Part shown: positions 59,911 through 64,000 of the stretch, piece by piece
Position numbering within the stretch: position 1 is the stretch's first letter
Layout: every line of letters starts with the position of its first letter
Source of the DNA: Chloroflexota bacterium
Lineage (GTDB): Bacteria; Chloroflexota; UBA11872; VXOZ01
Assembly (NCBI GenBank): GCA_958295775.1
Contig: CATQHC010000009.1
Location: forward strand, 744,001-808,000
Direction of reading: 5' to 3'
Length of the DNA: 64,000 bases
Translations under genes and position numbers: made by a program
Notes under the pieces: model-generated
Told to the model about the DNA's origin: nothing
What the model saw: only the letters and a program-made list of their open reading frames with translations
Databases searched by the model: none

Positions 59911-61281
59911 CTACACCAAAACCCCCGGTAAGGCGTTCGCGACGGCGCGCGTGGCGCGCTCGGTGGCGTCGGCCACGTCGAGTTCGTCAGTATAGAGCGG
60001 CTGGATCATGTTCCTCTGCAATATTGTCCCGACTTCCGTCCAGGGCAGCGTTGTCGTGCCCCGTCCGTTGCGCAGCGCTTCCAAGACCACCGGCACGCGC
60101 TCTTCCACCATCGCCAGTTCCGGTCGTTCGCCGGAGGGATTCTCGACGTGTGTAAGGGCCGGTATCCAGGCGGGCACCATCGAGCGCAACGCCACGTACG
60201 GCGCGAGCGCCTTGATCGCCTCGTATGCAAGCTCGGTCTGCACCGACTTGCCGTGGATGCCCATGACGTCCATTACATAGAGGGAGCTGTTGGCATTCCC
60301 GGCAAAGGACGGCGAATGCTGCACCTTCCAGCCTCCGCCGATGTTCTCGCCAGAATAGACCATGTGGTGGTGGAGCGCGGCATTCTTGCGCGGCACCAGG
60401 CGTGTCATGTCGAAGTAAGACATATCGGCGCCCGTCGGCATGATGCGGTGAGTGTAGGCCAGATCGCGCCACCACTGGAGTGCGGCACGGGTCTTCTCCG
60501 ACGTGAGGCTCAGCCGGCCCTCGCTCATATCAATCACGCCGCCGCCGGATTGCGCCATGAGGTGCGACCAAAGCGCCGTGTAGACTCCCTCGCCAATTGC
60601 CCACCAGTCCTGCTTATTGCGCGCGCGCGCCGCGGTCATGAAGTCTTGCCCCATAGCCGCGAGGTCGTTCCACGTCCAGGCCGCGGGCGGCGGCGGCAGC
60701 TTCGCATCGTCGAAGCGGTCCGGCCGCCAGGCCATGACACCGGCGCCGAGCACCACCGGCACCGCTTGGATGCGCCCGCCAAACGTTGTCGTGTCCACCG
60801 CCTGCGGGACAAATTCGTTGAGAAAGCTGCGATCGCGCTGGACGTAGTCGTTGAGCGGCCCAAAGAACGGGCTGGCAATGCCCGGCAGCGTAAAGATGCC
60901 GCCGGTCAGCATGGCGATGTCCGCGGGACGCCCGGCAGCCGCTTCAGCATCGATGCCGCGCCGAAAGTACGACCACGTCGGCGGACTGCCGCTGGCGGTC
61001 ACGCCGCCGTCGTCACGCGCCTTGATGATTTGCAGAGAGATACGGAAGCGAGTATTGGGTCCGTCCGAATCGATCTCACCGCCGTTCCAGGCTTGGATGG
61101 CGCGGATAAGGTTGGTGGCGGAGATGAGTGTGATGTTGGGCGCCACTACGTGCACCGTCGGCACGTCGGAGTCGCCGCCAGGCCGGATAGAATCGGGCAG
61201 GCTGTTGCCGCACGCCGCCAGCAACGGCAGCGCCGACAACGTTCCCGCCGCCTTCAGCAATTTTCGGCGTGAGAGACTCAT
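59911..61281 (-). CDS. ABC transporter solute-binding lipoprotein, family 1
   Basis: A 456-residue solute-binding protein. The N-terminus S-R-R-K-L-L-K and lipobox L-A-A-C (near residue 24) show a Tat lipoprotein. The body has T-L-I-S-A-T-N and P-A-D-I-A-M-L-T hinge elements of sugar-binding members. No permease or ATPase genes are beside it. Start at 61281. Confidence 0.85.
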   Translation of the reverse strand: MSLSRRKLLKAAGTLSALPLLAACGNSLPDSIRPGGDSDVPTVHVVAPNITLISATNLIRAIQAWNGGEIDSDGPNTRFRISLQIIKARDDGGVTASGSPPTWSYFRRGIDAEAAAGRPADIAMLTGGIFTLPGIASPFFGPLNDYVQRDRSFLNEFVPQAVDTTTFGGRIQAVPVVLGAGVMAWRPDRFDDAKLPPPPAAWTWNDLAAMGQDFMTAARARNKQDWWAIGEGVYTALWSHLMAQSGGGVIDMSEGRLSLTSEKTRAALQWWRDLAYTHRIMPTGADMSYFDMTRLVPRKNAALHHHMVYSGENIGGGWKVQHSPSFAGNANSSLYVMDVMGIHGKSVQTELAYEAIKALAPYVALRSMVPAWIPALTHVENPSGERPELAMVEERVPVVLEALRNGRGTTTLPWTEVGTILQRNMIQPLYTDELDVADATERATRAVANALPGVLV

Positions 61282-62078
61282 CGCTTATCGCCTATCCCTA
61301 AAACGAAAGTCGGCATTCATGGCAATCGTCACCACCAAGATAGTTAACAAGCCGCTCAATCCGTCGGTCCCGCGAAAGCGGGAATCTATCTTCTCTGATT
61401 CCCTCACAATAGCCTTCTGCGGGTACAATGCGAGCATCCTGAACTCCGGCATTCGCAAGATTGGCGGATTCTGCGCTTGGCTTAACTCTCCCGGCGATTA
61501 GGTCTGCGGGGGCAAGCCCCCGCGCTACATTGCTTTGTGTCGCGAGACACGTCACAATTCTCGCAACGCGGCACAACCACGCCACGCCAGTGTTCACCCT
61601 CTATTCTAAACTTTGTCCGGGCGCTGAGAAACCCGCTTTTTGCACCATGAACCACAAGGCAGGCTCCGCATAAGGCGGGCCTGCGTAAAATGATCACTTA
61701 GTAGTGCCAGCCACGCTGGTTGCAATGAACGGCAGCGAGACCACCGCCGGAGCGACACCAAATTCCTCCACGCTGTCGGCAGCGTTCAGGTGACGGAATG
61801 TCCTCGACCATGCCGGCGGCGTGCTCGTGCTTTCGTTCTCTTGCGCCTTCCACGGCGCAAACGTCCACGATTCGAGGCTGCATAGGCACGCGCGTTATGC
61901 GTTGCCGCCAACTGCAGCAGAGGCGCTACGGCGCAACCTGAGCGAGCAGCGCAAGAGAGAAGCCAGCACCTCTCACGTTCGCGCTGAGCCCGTCGAAGTG
62001 CGAATGGAAGATGCTGACCAGTGCCTTGCGAATTCCCTTCCTGTCCCCGGGGAGCGGAGACACAGGCCGCCGCTGCGT
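61282..62078. repeat. Intergenic region with family D, A and E repeats
   Basis: 797 bases without a convincing gene: family D at 61361-61390, family A at 61503-61528 (GGGGGCAAG then CCCCCGCGCTAC), and a family E fragment at 61981-62004 (GCGCTGAGCCCGTCGAAG). The several open frames are not supported by a ribosome site or recognisable product. Confidence 0.6.
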
Positions 62079-62903
62079 CTACACCTGCACTACCAGTCCA
62101 TCGTACGCAGGCTCGATGCCGTGGGGCGCAAAGAAGTCCACGCATTCCAGATAGGGCGGCGTGCGGTTATGGGAGAAGTGGGTGGCGAAGCGTCTTGCAC
62201 CAGGCTGCAGCAAACCCTCGCTCTCCAGCTTCAGTTGGTGCTCAACGCATTGGTGCATGGAGAGGTGGTGGGTCCCCGGCGGGCCGATCCCCATAGTGGA
62301 CTCGACAATGGCGCAGTCAAATTTGAACTCACGGAGTTGCAGCCACGTTTCCTCCGGGAAAGGGCCGGTATCGGACGCATAGAGCAGCGTGCGGCCGCCT
62401 TCCTCAATGGCGAAGAAAACCGGTTCCAATTCTTCCGCGTGCATCGCCCGCAACGCGGTAACGCGGTACCGTCCCGCCTGCCAGGAATCGCCCGGTTGGA
62501 TGGTATTTAGGCGCAGGTGAAACCCCTCTTCGGATAAGTTTCGCTCATTGGCCGCAGTCATGATCGCCCCAGTAGTGGGAGGAGTGCCATAGACCTCCAT
62601 CTGCGCGGGTGTCGTGGCGCAAAAATTGCTCCGGCGCATATAGAGATTGGCCGGGTGGAAGTGATCACCGTGGCTGTGGGTGATGAGCATAGTGGAAACC
62701 CGCCCGAAGTTCGCGCCCGTGCCGTGCATGCTCGCCATCAGATCGGGCCCCATGTCTATCAGGAGGTCGTCGTTCACCATGAGCGCGGAGCGGCGGCGCA
62801 GGTTGCGCCCGCCGCGCGCACGCGCCGTCGTACAGTGCGCGCATTCGCAGAAGATCGCCGGATAGCCTTCGGCGGCGCCGGTTCCGAGAAAGAGCACTCG
62901 CAT
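62079..62903 (-). CDS. MBL-fold metallo-hydrolase, PhnP-like
   Basis: A 274-residue metallo-beta-lactamase fold protein. T-H-S-H-G-D-H near residue 76 supplies the metal site, D in A-S-D-T-G another ligand and H in T-H-F-S-H a further one. N-terminal C-E-C-A-H-C is a possible zinc-binding insertion, as in PhnP phosphodiesterases. It lies 9 bases after the moaB-like gene, so co-transcribed. Substrate unknown. Confidence 0.85.
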   Translation of the reverse strand: MRVLFLGTGAAEGYPAIFCECAHCTTARARGGRNLRRRSALMVNDDLLIDMGPDLMASMHGTGANFGRVSTMLITHSHGDHFHPANLYMRRSNFCATTPAQMEVYGTPPTTGAIMTAANERNLSEEGFHLRLNTIQPGDSWQAGRYRVTALRAMHAEELEPVFFAIEEGGRTLLYASDTGPFPEETWLQLREFKFDCAIVESTMGIGPPGTHHLSMHQCVEHQLKLESEGLLQPGARRFATHFSHNRTPPYLECVDFFAPHGIEPAYDGLVVQV

Positions 62904-62912
62904 CGGCTCACC

Positions 62913-63728
62913 TCACCTATTCATTTCGCGGAGAATGTGCGCTAACTCCGGTATGAGAATTTCGCTCAGCGCCAAACGCACGGCGCCTGACGACCCAGGG
63001 CAGCAGACGACGAACTTATTCCCAATGCGGCCGGCCGTGGCCCGGCTCAGGATGGTGGCCGCGCCAATCTCCTCATAGCTCAAAATGCGGAAAAGCTCGC
63101 CGAATCCAGTAAGCTCTTTTTCCAGCAGCGATTGCACGGTCTCGACCGTGATGTCCCGCGTGCCGGGACCCGTGCCGCCGGTGAGCATGACAAAGCGCGC
63201 GCGTCCCGCCAGCATGTGGGTGAGCGCCTGCGTGATCTGCTGGGCGTCGTTCTTGACCAGCCGGTAGCCCACTGTCTCGTGCCCGGCCTCCTGCAGCATG
63301 CTTTGGATGAGCGCGCCGGACTTGTCGTCAAGTTCCGTGCGCGTGTCGCTCACCGTAACCACGGCGCACTCGATAGTGGGGAATTGCTGCGCGCCGGCCT
63401 GACGATGCTCGTCGGGGGAGGACATTGCGGCCGCCTCGCCATGCGCGTGGGCATCGTGGTCATGCTCTTCGGCTGGGGACGCATGCTGGTGCTCGTCGTG
63501 TGCGTGGTCCTCGCCTTCTCCGGCATGGCCGTGAGCGTCGGCATGGCCGCGGTCGTCGGCGTGGCCGCGCTCGCCCGCTTGGGCGTGTGCCTCATCTTGC
63601 CGGCGTGCCGCTGCTTCCGCCTCATTGTCATCGGCCTCGCACGGCGGCGGCCGATACGGCTGCCGGGCAATGAGCGAGCGCCCCTCGTTATGCTCGTGGT
63701 CGTGATCGTGAGTCTTCTCATCACTCAT
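62913..63728 (-). CDS. MoaB/MogA-like molybdopterin adenylyltransferase with His-rich N-terminus
   Basis: About 271 residues. The C-terminal 160 residues match MoaB/Mog: V-V-T-V-S-D-T-R-T, L-T-G-G-T-G-P-G-T-R-D, and S-Y-E-E-I-G-A-A-T-I-L-S-R-A. Mog adenylates molybdopterin before molybdate insertion. The first ~115 residues are dominated by His, Asp, Glu and Ala (H-D-H-D-H-E-H; H-D-H-D-A-H-A-H-G), an unusual metal-binding-like extension. ATG 63728 has GGAGG about 10 bases before. The Moco enzyme at 33424 is a possible user. Confidence 0.88.
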   Translation of the reverse strand: MSDEKTHDHDHEHNEGRSLIARQPYRPPPCEADDNEAEAAARRQDEAHAQAGERGHADDRGHADAHGHAGEGEDHAHDEHQHASPAEEHDHDAHAHGEAAAMSSPDEHRQAGAQQFPTIECAVVTVSDTRTELDDKSGALIQSMLQEAGHETVGYRLVKNDAQQITQALTHMLAGRARFVMLTGGTGPGTRDITVETVQSLLEKELTGFGELFRILSYEEIGAATILSRATAGRIGNKFVVCCPGSSGAVRLALSEILIPELAHILREMNR

Positions 63729-63961
63729 GCTACAAGTTCCTCCAAGAATCCGAGTGCTGTCACAGTATTTTTCCATTCTACGCGGAGTTGCGCCAGTTCA
63801 TTGCGCGCCGCCAGCGCCCATAGCGCACACTTGACACTAACCCTGGAACTAGCTTTCACCCACACTTTCGCTTGACGGCCGGTACGTACTATTGTACCGC
63901 GAATGGGTTGCCGTTCCTGCGCGCACAGGCGCGCTAGCTGACGAATTGCTAGTATGTACAT
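63725..63961 (-). CDS. Possible small ORF ahead of moaB-like gene
   Basis: A 78-residue frame ending in an ATGA overlap with the moaB start, which would fit coupling. A shorter version from an internal GTG is possible. I see no known domain, signal peptide or clear ribosome site; it may be spurious. A 6-bp-arm inverted repeat (CGGTAC...GTACCG) lies within it. Confidence 0.25.
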   Translation of the reverse strand: MYILAIRQLARLCAQERQPIRGTIVRTGRQAKVWVKASSRVSVKCALWALAARNELAQLRVEWKNTVTALGFLEELVA

Positions 63962-63975
63962 CCGAGAATCGACGA

Positions 63976-64000
63976 CCGTTCATGCTTCGACAGGCTCAGC
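63976..64000 (+). repeat. Partial family E palindrome at window edge
   Basis: CCGTTCATGCTTCGA then CAGGCTCAGC continues past the window end. The other copies are at 23121, 23215, 53787 and 61981. Confidence 0.7.

Noticed and set aside
61821-62510. 229-codon plus-strand frame
   Set aside because: It overlaps the MBL-fold hydrolase on the other strand, lacks a ribosome site and has no recognisable motif.

Overview
The window is a GC-rich bacterial chromosome segment. The gene content fits a Chloroflexota lineage best, for example a marine or sponge-associated SAR202/Caldilineae-like organism: paralogous enolase-superfamily dehydratases, Gfo/Idh/MocA and Ldh-type oxidoreductases, a GH172/DUF2961 protein, several orphan Tat/lipobox solute-binding proteins, a TauE exporter, a sulfite-oxidase-like molybdoenzyme and many short dispersed palindromes. 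The phylum is an inference; no rRNA is present.

Layout. 1-6 kb: catabolic and secreted genes (Gfo/Idh fragment, family 1 solute-binding lipoprotein, GH172, ceramidase-like protein). 6.5-13.4 kb: housekeeping (trxB, clpP-clpX) followed by an alpha-carbonic anhydrase, an MFS transporter and a CBS-containing site-2 protease. 14.4-20.3 kb: a complete riboflavin operon (ribD-ribE-ribBA-ribH) downstream of a secreted glycosidase. 20.6-30.5 kb: cysteine desulfurase, an alpha/beta hydrolase, comEC-proC, a small membrane protein with a TauE exporter, a solute-binding protein and an Ldh oxidoreductase. 30.5-32.9 kb: an AT-richer type II restriction-modification pair. 33.4-37.6 kb: a membrane-anchored molybdoenzyme, a divergent solute-binding lipoprotein and two tRNA-Ser genes. 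37.9-40.4 kb: enolase-superfamily and Gfo/Idh genes. 41-48 kb: two GT9 glycosyltransferases, an ATPase/TOPRIM (OLD/PARIS-like) pair, hisB, an AllA-like gene and hisD. 48-49 kb: an IS30-family element. 49.4-53 kb: a phosphoesterase and a putative defence cassette (HEPN protein, small ORF, HsdR_N-like nuclease). 53-64 kb: a probable selenocysteine-containing thioredoxin-like lipoprotein, leuS, a second enolase-superfamily gene, small genes, another solute-binding lipoprotein, an MBL hydrolase and a His-rich MoaB.

The strongest unusual signal is at 53144-53716. A thioredoxin-fold lipoprotein is interrupted by a single in-frame TGA exactly where the first cysteine of the F-W-T-Y-x-C-I-N-C redox motif should be, with a GGUC-loop hairpin just downstream; this reads as a selenoprotein. 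Other notable signals are four exact-period 23-bp operator-like repeats in front of the molybdoenzyme, paired palindromic repeats scattered through intergenic DNA, an IS30-type insertion precisely inside one such palindrome, and several AT-richer nuclease/HEPN gene groups that look like acquired defence genes.

Functions come from motifs read by eye; no database search was run.
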